From NCBI GenBank assembly GCA_039621445.1, contig CP154954.1, forward strand, positions 48,339,847 through 48,403,846: DNA of 64,000 nt. The letters are read 5' to 3'. Source of the DNA: Euglena gracilis (lineage: Eukaryota; Euglenida; Euglenophyceae; Euglenales). Below the pieces are notes generated by a model. It saw only the letters and a list, made by a program, of their open reading frames with translations. It searched no databases and was not told where the DNA came from. Positions 33,601-44,200 of the stretch are shown here, piece after piece. Every line of letters starts with the position of its first letter. Within the stretch, counting starts at the first letter, position 1. The position numbers were made by a program, and so were the translations under genes.

Positions 33601-36600
33601 CACTGTTGTTCGAGGTATGCGGGTGCCCTACATGTGCAACTCCTGTTTGTTGCCGATGCTCATCCGCACGCAACTGTTCAGAGGGCCCTAAAATAACGAA
33701 ATCCCATGTGTTGCGTATGTCCTGTGTGTGATACCTGAATGCATGTGCGCAGGAGGAGGTTCGAGACCCTCCTCGGATGTCGTTTGAGTCCGTTTGAGGA
33801 GGGTCGAGACCCTCCGCAAATGTCGTTCAAAATCGTTCTAAGCCCCCGCTTTAAGCTCAAACGTTCGAGCTTGAACCTTCCCCCCCCCGTGAGATTGGAG
33901 AGGCACAATCATGCGGCTGCATAGACCCCCTCTCACAAAAAAACCCCCAGGTTATAATTTGATGTCAGGGTCCATGGAGGTATTTAGGAGGGTCATTAGT
34001 TGGGCAAATCTTTCGAAATCTAAAATCAATCCTAACGCGCCTCGCAAGGCTTTAAAACTCCCTATGAGGCATTTTAGGGCTCATTGCACAATGGACGCCT
34101 TATTTACATACTTCTTGAACCGATTTCATCCGTTTTGTGATTTTTGCAACATTTCTGCTGATTTTTCCTCTTTTTTTTTCTTTCTGCACAATTGAGGACC
34201 TTTCTTCGTTGGGTCCAAATTTTGACCCTTAATTCTGTCACACAACTGTTTCTAGATGATACAAACACACACCACTGCCACCTCCCCACAACTTCATAAA
34301 TGTCAGCCTTGACACCCTCCAGACCACGAGGTGCAACTTGTGATGGGCTAATTTTTTTTCAGTTTCGGGAAGAGGGTGTGTGATGGGGGTTCCATTATGG
34401 GGGGAGACCAATATATATTGTCTTTGGCCACGAATGCTCAACTTTCGCAACGCCCACTCAAGAATTCGAAAAATTTGTGAAGCGATGTATTTTTGATTTG
34501 GCAACTCAGGCATCAACAATGTGACAACCTCCCAGGGTGGGAAGGTGACAACCTCACGAGGGTGATATTCCCTTAGCGACCGCCACGGGGGGGGGGGGGG
34601 GGACCAGCTCAGAGGCTGGAAAATTTGAGACGGCTGAGAAAAAGGCTGCTCTGACCCCACTCTTCCCCATCGGAGTCCGCCAGCTGGAACTGGGCCTGAC
34701 CCCAGTCGAACCGGGTATAATAAAAAAATCGAAACGCCAAAAATACCCAAGAAGCTGCCAAATATGCGAAAAATCGATCTTTTGACCCCTTATTTGCCCT
34801 GGCCAGCCCAAATCCGACCCTTTTTTCGCACACATTTTTCGCCCATTTTTGCGCACACAAAAGCCAAAAATCTGTCATTTTCCAGACGCCCTTCCGGCGG
34901 CTGGGAAATAACTTGTCGATGCAATGGGGGGGAGGGGGGCCGGGGTTGGAAAACGGCTGGAAAAAGTCTACTGGCTGGCTGGAGGCCCCCTTGGTTGTGC
35001 TGAGGCAGGAGGTCCCCCCCCAACCGGGGAGGGATGGGTCCACTTCAGCCTAAACAACGCCTTGGCAGGCAGCAACACCTATCACTCAGACCAGTCATCC
35101 AGGAGGAAAACGTGTGTAATTGCCCGGAGAGCAGGTGACCGGCACCTGCCCGGCCCGCAGCAGGTGATCCTCCGGCTGCAGTCGGACCCGGTCGGGGAGC
35201 AGGGCCCTGCGCCTGCCAGGCGGCACACAGCAGGAAAGGACAGGCCGGGGGCAGGTGGCATTTGCCGCAGCGAGGGGCCCTGGGGGAAGGCCTCCACGAG
35301 GTAGTGCAGCTCCTGCAACGACAGCACCTGTGAGGGGGGTTGTGTTTATCGCGTGGGGTGCCAACCTGGGCTGAAATAGGGGCACAATGGGACGGAACTG
35401 GTCTTAAAATCATTTCTTTGCTACCCGCCCCCCCCCCCTGGGCAATTGTCGCGCGACAAATTGGGCAGCACGGAGGGGGGTGACAATTGCCCGGGGGCAT
35501 CAATTGCCCTGGGGCGTCAATTGCCCACCCAGTAGGCCACATGAAAAACCAAATGACCAAAAACGCCATCTAAAACACAAATGAATGCGCAAAAATGCAG
35601 CTATGGTTGTGATATTGTGCAGAGCATTTGGTATGTGAAAGTTCTCAGCACGTTGTAGCAAAATAGAAGATCAATCGAGTCGTGTCAGCGAAAAGAAAGT
35701 TCACAGACATCTTTTGTGGGGGGGGGGACAAATTGGGCAGCACAGAGGGGGGTGACAATTTCCCGGGGTGACAAATTGGCCGGCACAGCCAATGGTGACA
35801 ATTGCCCATAAACTTTTTTTTTAAACTTCAAGGAATCTGTGCGGAAATTTGTGCATAAATCGATTCTGAGACACGAGGTTTGATTTGAAAGGGTTCAAAA
35901 TTTGTCTCTGACTTCGTTTACCAGGGGGGCAGTTGTCAGCCCTGTGCTGCCCCACTTTGTTGCCTCCCAAAATTACCCCTTTCCTTCTGCTGACCCGTTT
36001 GTTGGGCAACGGTTGCACTGCGCTTGGGGGAGGGCAGGTACGTTGCCTGTGGGGAACAGCTGGAAACCCCTTCCCCGCCTGCCGTCTCAGCTCAGGGACC
36101 CTCAGGGAGGTGGGGTTCGAGTTTGAGCAACGTATGCACACAAAACGGCAGGGCGGAAGAACGCTGGCGGGCGCGGCGCACGTGGGCGAAGCTGGACTGC
36201 GCCAGGCAGCGCACGAACGTCTGGATGCGCTGCTTCCCGAGGAACGCCAGCAGGCGGCGGTACACCTTGCGCTTCATCCCATACGTGCGCACCGCTGCGG
36301 GAGGAGGGCAATTTTTTTTAAAAAAAGAAAAAAAGAAACGAAATTGGAGGTGGGATTTGCAGGGCTGCCTGCAACCACAGTTTTCCAGAAAACGCGCAGG
36401 CGCAGCTGTGGACCCTTGCAGTTTGGGGGCTGCGTACTGTATCCCACCACTGCCAGTGTTGACCGTCAAAAGCGACCAGCACGAGGGCACACCAGTCTTG
36501 GCTTGGACGGTGGAGAGGGCGCTGGTGCAGTTCTTCATTGCGCGGCTTCCCAGCGTGTTGCCGGGTCCAGGCGGTGCACGTCTGCAGCCACGTGCATTCT

Positions 36601-39600
36601 TTTTTCCCTTGGCAGCTCATGACGGTTTTTTTTTGACCCAGCCCAGCGGTCAAATGCCCAAATGGGGGGCAACCCGTCTGTTCGGGAGGGGGGGTTGTTA
36701 ACGGTGAAAGGAGGCCTTGCCACCCGGGAATTGTCAAACTGATTCCGGTCGAATTGCCAGCGTCCCCAGCCCACCGTCGGGTGCGACTCCGGCCGCCGGC
36801 CACTCCGCCATTCCGGGGAAGCCGGCCACGGCACATCGCCTGGCCGGGGCCGAGCACCCGGACGAAGGTGCCGTTCACGTGGGACTCCGTGCCCGGCCCC
36901 GCCTTGCGACCCAGCCCCGAAAGGCAACACAGCCTCTGCCCCCCCACCCCCCCCCGGCGAGGGGACGGCTCGGCTGGAAGGCAAGGCCGGCGCGCACTGC
37001 CCCTCCATGATGACGTAGAACCACGTGGTGGCGACCGGGGCCGCCCCTGCCGGGGGGGGGGGGGGCTTGTGCTTCGGGGGGCCGGCCCATAACAGGTGCC
37101 CCCCCAAGGGGGTCGGTTTGGATGTGGGGTGGGATGCTTCGGCGTGCCCAGGCTTCTTTTCATGACCTCCAGGGACGCCCGAAGAGGAATCCCCAGGAAA
37201 GGCTCAACGGAGAGAACGCCATTAAAACAACCCTTCAAGCCCCCGTTCTTCATGATGGTCAAACTTGTCTTGCAAATTGCGGGTGTGTGCCGAGGTTTTT
37301 TTGCCTTGTGTGCCTCACAGGTCAAAACCTCAGCACTACATCACCAGCAGTCAACAATTGGCAAAGAAAAATGAACGGGTCCGGCAACGTTTTTTCTTTG
37401 AGTGGCCTCAAAGTCCCTCAACGCTGATTCCTCTGCGTAATTTACGTGACCGACAATGTTGTTGACATTTTTTTGTCGGAAATATCCAAAATATTGGAAA
37501 TATTGGTAGTTTGACTCATGTCGGGGGTCGGATTTTTGACCAGCAATTCATCACCTATATCATCCCCCCCCCCCCCCCCCGTCAACCCACCCCCTTCGGC
37601 CGACCAGCCAAACTGATCCTGCTTTGCCACCAGGGGTCGCAAGATTCACAAGTGGATGGGGGGGAGTATGAACCCAGAGGCCCTATTTCCTGGGAGCCTC
37701 AGGAGTTGGCCTAAACCTCCAAAAACAGTAAAACAAAATCATAAACATTTCTGGCGAAAATTCATCTGAAACGAATGAAAGGGCGTTTTTAAATTAAAAA
37801 AAAAAAAGAAAAGGCGCTGGTAAATTATTGCCCTGGCGAAATTTGGTGCAAATTTTGCCAAGGAAATGCGTTTTCTCAACCACTTTGGAAGGGTCAAATT
37901 TGCAGGAACTGATACCCCCCCCCCCCCGGAGACTGGGGTCAAGCATGCCTGAAAATTCAGCCTTGGTTCCAACCCAGCCAAATTTCCCTTTAAACAAAAT
38001 TTTTTCTGCCACCCGGCAGGGGAGGGTCGAAAAGGTCTTGCTGCCTGACCCTACCCCTTCCCTGCCTCGCGGTGGTGCGACACCTCTCAGAAAGGTAAGC
38101 TGGAACCCCCACCAGGCTTTTGCTTAAGGACCCCCGGGGGGGGGGGGGGTACTGGCTAGCCAATCGGCTAGACACTGGAAAAAGTGGACTAGCTAGACCC
38201 CCCCCCCTCCCCCCCCCGGGGGGGGGGTCTGGGGGGGTCCCCGGACTGGGAAAAAAATTTTCCTCCGGCGCTGCGCGCCGGAGGAAAAATGAGGTTTTTA
38301 ATAGGTTTTTGGCTGATTTTGTTCCAAAAATTTCCAAAATGGCCAAAAAAACCGGGCATTTTTGGCCCATTTTTTGGGGTCCCAAAAAAAATTTTCGGCG
38401 CTTCGCGCCGGTCACTGGAAAAATTTTTTCCACTAGCTAGCCCTGCTAGCAGACCCCCCCCCCGGGGGGGGGGGCTGCTAGAAAACCCACTAGCCAAATT
38501 TGGACTAGCTGCAGTCCAGCCCCCCCCCCCCGGGGGGGGTACTGCAATCCCTTAAGCAAATGCCTGACCCCCACGTATGGGAACCAGACTTCTTTTCACC
38601 AACCCCGGGGGGAGGGAGGTGCCTTGTGCCAGGGGTGCCTGCCCACAGTGGGCACCCCCCGGGGGTCGGTATTGGGTCCCGGTGCCCGCCGACGAAGCGA
38701 ATATTCCGTCGAAAACGGCCATATTGCCTTCGGCGCCGGGGGGGGTGTGCCATAGCACCCAGCCCGAAGCTGGATTCCTCCAGGGGGGGGGGTCGAAATG
38801 CCCTACCTCCCTGTCTGCTCCCAGCACCTGGAATCTGTCCACCGGCAAGTCGCCAAGAACCTGGGACCCTGGCAGTGGACCACAACGGCACCTCACACTG
38901 TTTGGGACAAATACGCACTCCGTTAACTTTCCCGGGTTGGGATCCCGTTTGTGAATTGCGGGTAACGTCCCACCCCTCCGTGTATGGAATGCCTCAAGTC
39001 AACTTTTTGAGAGGGAAGCCGACGGCAGCCACACCTTCCTCAAAGATCAGCGTCCCGGCCTCGAAGGTCACCTCCTGCAGGGCGTCGATCATTAGGTGCA
39101 GCTCCAGGCTGTCCATTTCGCTGAAGAGGTAATTGTCCCGAAGCGCCTGGGCCACAACGCAGAGCGGCGACGATAGGAGGCCGTGGGAAGCAGGGAGCAG
39201 GGCTGATGCCCGGGGAACGTTGGCAGTGCCTCACCACCGTGAGGAAGGACGCGGTGGGTCGGCCCGTTCCCGATGATTCGGAAAAAGGGTGCAACAAAAA
39301 CGGGCGATCAACGCCGGAAAAAATGGTTCGGATAAACGGCAGTGAAAAAGAAAAAGTGCACCAATAATGTTAATATTTTTGATAATGATTTTGCATTTGA
39401 TAAAGACACTGGTGCCTGCTCAGGGGATTTCACTCCGTTAAATGCCGAAGAAATGTTTCCTTCAGTCGGAATATCTCCGGCCGTGGCCGGCCACGGCTGG
39501 CCACAGATCCAGCCGCGGATGTTGAACCTGAACACTGAAAAGCACTGCGACAACAGTGAGTTCTCAAGAATGTGGCACTTGTGACTGCAATGGGTGTCCA

Positions 39601-42129
39601 TATTCGTGGTAACTTGCAGCACCCCAGTAACCCCAAAAAGCCGCCAGCGCCTCGCTCAGGACCCCACGTTTGTGACCCAGGTGCAGGTGGGCGGCTCTTT
39701 CGGTTAACTGAGGCCAATGCAACGACGTTGCCCGGCAATGGTTCAATTTGTGTTCATGCGGATTTAGCCGTAACCCTTCCTTCACAAAAGAAACTCATCA
39801 GAGCGTACACGGTTCAGGGGTTGTCTGAAACCACGGATGATGGCGATGAAACAATGGCCAGCTGACTGCGGCTGGCCGTGCCCGAAGGCGATGCAAACAT
39901 TCCACCCAGTGAAAACAGATGACAAGGTGGTTGGGTCGCCAGCTGCCACCAACTCGGATGCAACATCCCACAGCCATCTCCCCAACCCAGGCACGCACTA
40001 CACCCGCCTCCCTGGCAGTCTCGAAAAGCTTTAAACATTAAAAAAAATTAAATTAAACAAACAAAACAGAAGATATATCCAAAAAAAAGAGGCGCCACCC
40101 CACTGAGAGCTCAGACAAAAAGACCGGAATGATAACACCATTGGCTCATTCTGGGGAGAGAGTGAGGTCAATGGAGGAAATTTTCCCAGGAGAATTTTCG
40201 AACCACTTTGTTGGCTTCAGAGAAAAAAATTTGTCCTCTGTCCTCCCACTTCTGTCCTCCTTCCCTGCATATGATTTAGTACTGGTCCGTTCCCCTCTTT
40301 CAAAAAAAAACAAGAGGAGATAAAAAGATGGAATTTGTTACCTCCCCCCCCCCTATGTCCAACGACCGGTAACCTCTGTCCTCTGACCGGGGGGGGGGGG
40401 GGCAGTCGTTGGACCCACCCTATGTGACCAAAAAGGTGTCCTCTGACCGGGGAGGTGGTCGTTGGACACGGGGTCGGGGAAAAAAAGTTTGCCGAAACCC
40501 CCCCAAGCAGGTCAAAATTTTCTTTCCGGCGCTTCGCGCCTCCATTTCCAGCCCTGTCAACAAATATTTCCTCAAATAGCACCCAAAACGTACCTTCACG
40601 CCGCGGGATTTCACAAAAAAAAACAAAGATACCCAGTCGACAGTCCCTGCATTCTGGTGTCCTCTGACATTGGACATAGGGGGGTCGTTGGACATGGGGG
40701 GGGGTAAAGACAGACAATCCCCCTGGTAGACAATCAAACCCCCGGACCCCCGGCCTCCGGGAAGCGGGGGGGGCATACGTGCAGGCACCTATGGTCACTT
40801 CCCATTTTGGTGCCCTGGTCGGCGCTGGTCGGCCCTGGTCGGCCCTGGTCGGCCCTGGTCGGCAAATAGTCGGCCATAGGTGGGGGTATCCTTCACAGAA
40901 AAAAATGTGAAGGGATGCAATGATTTTCTGAATTGTCTCGCCAAGATCAAAAGGAAGTGCCCCATAAGGCCTCCATTGGCTCCCCAAAAGCAACCAAAAT
41001 GACCTAAAAATGGCTTGAAATAACCAAAAATTACCCCAAAACGCCAACAAAATCCACAAAAGATTGTGAAAAATAACCCAAAATTACCAAAAGGGAGCAA
41101 AATGACATATGCCAAAAGCCCATTTCCAAATCCGGTGGCGCCCCACTGGCTGTGGTTGATATGGGTGTAAAACCCAACAAAGTAGTTAGAAATACCCTTT
41201 TGCTCAAAAGCATCCAGAATCACCCAGCATCGCCCAGCAACACCCTGCATCGCCCAGCATCGCCCAGCATCGGAACCCCACCTCTGGTCTCCAAAAATCC
41301 AGCATCACCCAGCATCGCCCAGCATCGCCCTGCATCGCCCAGCATCATCAAGAGGTGCTTGTTCCAGAGGGAAAGCTGCCGAATTCCTTCATCCATTCCC
41401 CTTCGGTCGGCCAACCACATGCAAGTCGGCCCTAGTCGGCCCTGGTCGGCCCTGGTCGGCCCTGGTCGGCCCTGGTCGGCCCCGGTCGGCCGTAGGTGCC
41501 TGCATACGTGGATGAGAGCGAAAGTGTCGTTGGCGGACTTGGGGAAGGCGGGCAGCTTGAGAGAAAGCGGGGGGCGGAGGCTGGCGATCTGCGCGATGAC
41601 CTCCGTGCGGCGGGCGACGGGGCGCGGCTCGAAGGCGGTGGCGGCCTCCTCGTCGGAGTCGGTGGAGGCCTCCCCGTCCTGAAAGGCAGACCGAGACCGT
41701 TCTGAACCGCCAAGGAACGAGGGGCGCATAGTCTTTGCCCTGGGCGGGTAGCCCCCAAACAGGTGTTTTCTTCGGACCCCCCCCCCCAAAAGACGTCATT
41801 AGAGTCGAGGTTTTTTTCGGTGAGGGAAAACGTTGAGAGAAGTACCGTCCCATAGAAAGAAAGAAAGAAAGAGTTCACTCCAGAGCGTCGCTCAACCACC
41901 CCACTCAGAGACGGCTGAAAAGGTTGGGCTGACACGAAAAAAGGCCGCTGGCTGACCCCCCCCCTGGCTGGCACTGGACGCCCCCGGGTCCAAATCCCGC
42001 CCGGCACCAAAGGGGCGGGGAGAGAGGGGACACCCAGAGGCAGTCGCCCAGCCGGTACTGCGCCAGCCCCGCCGCGCTGTACGCCTCGTCCTCGACCGCC
42101 ATGAAGGGGGCCGAGCCCCGGTCACTCAT
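30498..42129 (-). CDS. Cyclic-nucleotide-binding protein, PKA-regulatory-subunit-like (at least 11 exons, 3' end unresolved)
   Basis: Exons: 42034-42129, 41508-41678, 39035-39146, 36998-37046, 36835-36933, 36493-36545, 36182-36294, 35242-35327, 35146-35212, 32919-33034, 30498-30639. Phases agree throughout. Order of features: N-terminal segment; an Asp/Glu-rich linker with ARRTEV (an R-R-x-E-V pseudosubstrate-like site); ALRDNYLFSEMDSLELHLMI, the classic entry helix of the first cyclic-nucleotide domain; then TTWFYVIMEG and GTFVRVLGPG; then YGMKRKVYRRLLAF; then a second domain starting VLSLQELHYLVEAF and RVRLQPEDHLLRAG; then GPLFGDVGSLIEERRGSAF, a phosphate-binding-cassette-like stretch. In this family the domains bind cAMP or cGMP and release a kinase. 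The first domain lacks the usual F-G-E and its arginine, so it may not bind ligand. No kinase domain was found in the window. Confidence 0.7.
31490..31780. mobile_element. G/C-run foldback element with AAAAAACCAGTCAGTCACT arms
   Basis: CTGAAAAAACCAGTCAGTCA occurs at both ends in the same orientation, between CCCCGGGG runs. The AT-rich core carries the hairpin GGCGCCTTCGGCGCC. Confidence 0.6.
32919..33034 (-). CDS. Exon: cyclic-nucleotide domain segment
   Basis: Very clear acceptor CCCCATTTCTCTGGCAG and donor AAG|GTATAA. Encodes IRKLGRLTLIGENEFLTGQS and PLYDCKAVTPVCLQKMCA. G-E-N-E-F-L followed by K-A-V-T resembles a phosphate-binding cassette with the arginine replaced. Lower GC than neighbouring exons. 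Confidence 0.7.
35146..35212 (-). CDS. Exon: second cyclic-nucleotide domain, early strands
   Basis: Acceptor GCCGCCTGGCAG (alternative CGCAG, start 35206), donor GGGCAG|GTGCCG. Encodes RRALLPDRVRLQPEDHLLRA plus GQ, fitting V-x-x-x-P-G/E-D-x-I/L-x-x-x-G. Confidence 0.6.
35242..35327 (-). CDS. Exon: start of second cyclic-nucleotide domain
   Basis: Acceptor CCCCCCTCACAG; donor taken as GTCCTT. Encodes VLSLQELHYLVEAFPQGPSL then RQMPPAPG. The L-x-x-L-x-x-x-E/H pattern matches domain entry. The 3' boundary is less certain. Confidence 0.65.
35430..35805. repeat. Duplicated TTGGGCAGCACRGAGGGGGG block
   Basis: ACAAATTGGGCAGCACGGAG with GGGGGGTGACAATT occurs at about 35456 and again at about 35731, with further GACAATTGCCC and CAATTGCCC motifs. 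In an intron of the cyclic-nucleotide gene. Confidence 0.6.
36182..36294 (-). CDS. Exon: hinge helix between the two cyclic-nucleotide domains
   Basis: Strong acceptor CCCTCCTCCCGCAG, donor CAC|GTGCGC. Encodes VRTYGMKRKVYRRLLAFLGK then QRIQTFVRCLAQSSFAH, a charged amphipathic helix as expected after the first domain. Confidence 0.75.
36493..36545 (-). CDS. Exon: first cyclic-nucleotide domain, degenerate phosphate-binding cassette
   Basis: Encodes RAMKNCTSALSTVQAKT between acceptor CTGGGAAG and donor GTGTGC. The S-A-L-S-T-V-Q-A end matches the strand after the cassette, but F-G-E and the phosphate-binding arginine are missing. Phase 2 in, phase 1 out. Confidence 0.55.
36835..36933 (-). CDS. 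Exon: first cyclic-nucleotide domain, central strands
   Basis: Acceptor GGGGGCAGAG, donor GTGCCG. Encodes LCCLSGLGRKAGPG then TESHVNGTFVRVLGPGQA; L-G-P-G normally precedes F-G-E. Confidence 0.65.
36998..37046 (-). CDS. Exon: first cyclic-nucleotide domain, beta strand with F-Y-V-I
   Basis: A 49-base exon with acceptor CCCCGGCAG and donor GTGCGC. Encodes APVATTWFYVIMEG, equivalent to the family's G-D-x-x-x-x-F-Y-V-I-x-x-G. Phase 1 in, phase 2 out. Confidence 0.75.
38108..38556. mobile_element. G/C-run foldback element with TTGCTTAAGG ends
   Basis: Ends TTTTGCTTAAGG and CCTTAAGCAAA are inverted. Inside are CTAGCTAG-rich arms, long C/G runs and an AT core with hairpins CTCCGGCGCTGCGCGCCGGA and CGGCGCTTCGCGCCG. 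Confidence 0.65.
38575..38795. mobile_element. G/C-run element related to 27575-27850
   Basis: GCCTGCCCACAGTGGGCACC palindrome, a GTCCCGGTGCCCGCC block and AAACGGCCATATTGCCTTCG core between G/C runs. Confidence 0.5.
39035..39146 (-). CDS. Exon: first cyclic-nucleotide domain, N-terminal helices
   Basis: Acceptor GCGTTGTGGCCCAG, donor GTGTGG. Encodes ALRDNYLFSEMDSLELHLMI and DALQEVTFEAGTLIFEE, matching the family pattern A-L-x-x-N-x-L-F ... D-A-(M/L) ... G-x-x-I-(I/F)-x-x-G. Confidence 0.85.
40345..40705. mobile_element. Foldback family T copy: TGTCCAACGACC arms
   Basis: CTATGTCCAACGACCGGTAA opposite GGTGGTCGTTGGACA, with repeated GTCCTCTGACCGGGG and a core hairpin CCGGCGCTTCGCGCC. Strongly similar to 48239-48630. 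Confidence 0.7.
41225..41350. repeat. CAGCATCGCC decamer array
   Basis: About ten imperfect CAGCATCGCC or CAGCATCACC units in two blocks inside the 723-bp element. Confidence 0.85.
41425..41492. repeat. GGTCGGCCCT decamer array, right copy
   Basis: Six to seven units next to the right inverted repeat; the left partner is at 40815-40862. Confidence 0.85.
41508..41678 (-). CDS. Exon: acidic linker and pseudosubstrate-like site
   Basis: Strong acceptor GGTCTGCCTTTCAG and donor CAC|GTATGC. Encodes DGEASTDSDEEAATAFEPRP, VARRTEVIAQIASLRPPLSL and ends NDTFALIH. Acidic linker, R-R site, then the domain start is the order seen in PKA regulatory subunits. The last codon lies inside the target-site duplication of a mobile element. 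Confidence 0.8.
42034..42129 (-). CDS. Putative first exon of the cyclic-nucleotide-binding protein
   Basis: ATG at 42129 to donor TGG|GTGTCC gives 32 codons: MSDRGSAPFMAVEDEAYSAA then GLAQYRLGDCLW. The frame is also open upstream to an acceptor GGCTCCCCGCAG at 42181, so the exon may be longer. Confidence 0.5.
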
Positions 42130-42511
42130 CGTGGGGGGCGGGCCAATGGCCGGGAGGGAGCCCGGGCCACGGGCTGGTACCTGCGGGGAGCCGGGGGTCA
42201 CGGATCGATGCAAGGGCAAGTGGGGGCAACTCCCCCGTCCAGGAGGGGGGTGGGGGCTATGCCCCCCCCCCCCCACATACAGTGGCGAGGCCGGGGTGAC
42301 CGATTTTTGGCTGAGCGCGAAGTGCGGGGTGGAAAACTTTGCCCCCCGCCCGCCCCAAAAATCGGCCTCAATGCCGTTTTTGTTTTGAGGCAAGTAATTG
42401 CAAAAATCAAAACAGAAAATATATGACCTTTTGGAGGAGGTCCTGGGTACCCCCCGGTGTCTGGTCCAGACCTCCCTTTGGTTCCAAACTGTGGTAGGCA
42501 CCCACTTCCCA

Positions 42512-42788
42512 CATAGATTCACTTAGTGGGGGAGGACATTTCTCCCAGGCCCAAAACCCACCCACCCACTTTTTTCAAAAACCCACCCACACACAAACCC
42601 CCAGGGGAGGGGTCAGACACCCACCCACGCACCCACCCAAAATCATGCCAAAACCACCAAAAACACTGAAAAAATTATCTGGCTGGGCAAAAACCTGACC
42701 CATAACGCACCCGGGGGGGTGAGGCGCACTCTTGAAAACGCACCCACCCCCCGCGGGGAGGGGTCGCACAGGTGTTAAGTGAATATAC
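42512..42788 (-). mobile_element. MITE family M copy 2 (277 bp)
   Basis: Inverted ends CATAGATTCACTTAG and TTAAGTGAATATACG, with the same ACCCACCCAC interior and CAGGGGAGGGGTC block as the other copies. Confidence 0.7.
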
Positions 42789-42849
42789 GGTCTTGAAATA
42801 AGGCCTGGGTTTATTTTAATCATTGATACAGTGATGCAGCCTCACCTCC

Positions 42850-43200
42850 CCCCCCTTGTCCAATGACCGCTAAATATCGCTACTGACCGGGGGGGTCGTT
42901 AGATAAGACCGGGGTCAAAAAAAATTTTTCTCCTGCTTCGCTTCAAGGCGAAAAAAAGTTTCCTTTGCCTGACATGGCCACAACTCTCCGCTTCATGATG
43001 AAAAAAGGGAGAAACATGCAGCAATCAACAAGGCACCAACACATGGGAGAACTTGTTGATCAGGTTCAAAATCAGCCATGAAAGTTATTTTAAAAAAAAA
43101 GGCTGGAGGTAAGAACGTGAATCACCTGGAAAAAGATCGCTACTGACCAGGGGAGTGGTCGTTGGACAAGGCCGGTCGTTGGACAATGCGGGGGGGGGGG
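42850..43200. mobile_element. Diverged foldback family T copy
   Basis: TTGTCCAATGACCGCTAAAT with CTACTGACCGGGGGGGTCGTT at the left and CTACTGACCAGGGGAGTGGTCGTTGGACAA at the right, around an AT-rich core. Confidence 0.5.
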
Positions 43201-44200
43201 GTATGACTTATGACATTTGAAAATGATTTTTGGGGGTTTTATGCTTGTCGATGTGCAGAGACAGCCGGTGGGATGGGGGGTCAGGAACCAGAGTAAATTT
43301 TAAGATATGACGCCAAATTTGCCCTGTACACTTTCTTCGAGACAGGTCAGTACACACAAAAACACTGGAACTTATGAGAATAGGTTAGCCCTGATGTGTG
43401 CGAAGGTGTGCTCAGAAGAATGTGCTTTTTCCAAGGACTGGATATGATGTGTGTTATTTGTTGGTGCAATGCCCATCAGGTTTTCATTTTTTTGCGGTTT
43501 GTGGCCCGGGGGGGGGGGGGCTATCCTGGCCCCGATCCCCCAGGAGATGGGTGTTGGGCCGAAAGGAGGGACATTTTTTCTCTGCAGCGCCAAAAACTGT
43601 ATTCGCTGAAATGTGCCCGCCCTCTGGCGACGGTAATGTCCATTGCAAAGGCCTTCCCATGCCGCTCCGTCCAAGTCCCCCTCCAGGGTCCATAAGACAG
43701 GAGATGAGGCAGGGGTCCAGTGCAAATGGAGCTGTGCACAGTGGAGATGGGAGGGGAGGGCGATTGTTGTGGGGCTGGCTATGTTGTAGTGTTCTATGCA
43801 AAGAGAGCCGGGGGGGGGGGGGGGAGTGCGAATCTGGGGGCTGTAAACTGTGGTCAGTCAGGGGAACGCACAGAAGGTCAGCTGGAAGGGATGGAGGGCC
43901 CGGTCACAGGGGGTAGAAATGCCCCGCTCCACCGACGTCGCGAACCACCACATTGGGTGGGGGCCACTCCACGGGCAAGCCAGCACTTCCCATGCTGCGC
44001 CTGCCGATTTTCCCGACGCCGCGGTTGCTTGGCACATCGTGGTAGGGATCCGATTTTCCCGGATTTGTGCGCAACCGTGCCTTTCCCACCATCACCCCCC
44101 CCAAACCCAATGAACACCAAGGTGACAATCTAGACGGTCCGAACACCCCCTGTCATTGGGCACGGGCGTTCATTGGGCATGGGGGGGGGGGTACCATCAC

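Larger units (their letters stand above)
40781..41503. mobile_element. 723-bp element with ATACGT target duplication at a splice donor
   Basis: Ends GCAGGCACCTA and TAGGTGCCTGC are a perfect 11-bp inverted repeat. ATACGT flanks both ends (40775-40780 and 41504-41509). Both ends carry arrays of a GGTCGGCCCT decamer. The right duplication contains the last two bases of an exon and the first four of its intron. Confidence 0.8.

Noticed and set aside
43396-43740. Exons in both orientations around KAFAMDITVARGRAHFSEYS
   Set aside because: Several frames are open on both strands and no donor/acceptor pair fits; possibly a downstream LRR exon but not supportable.
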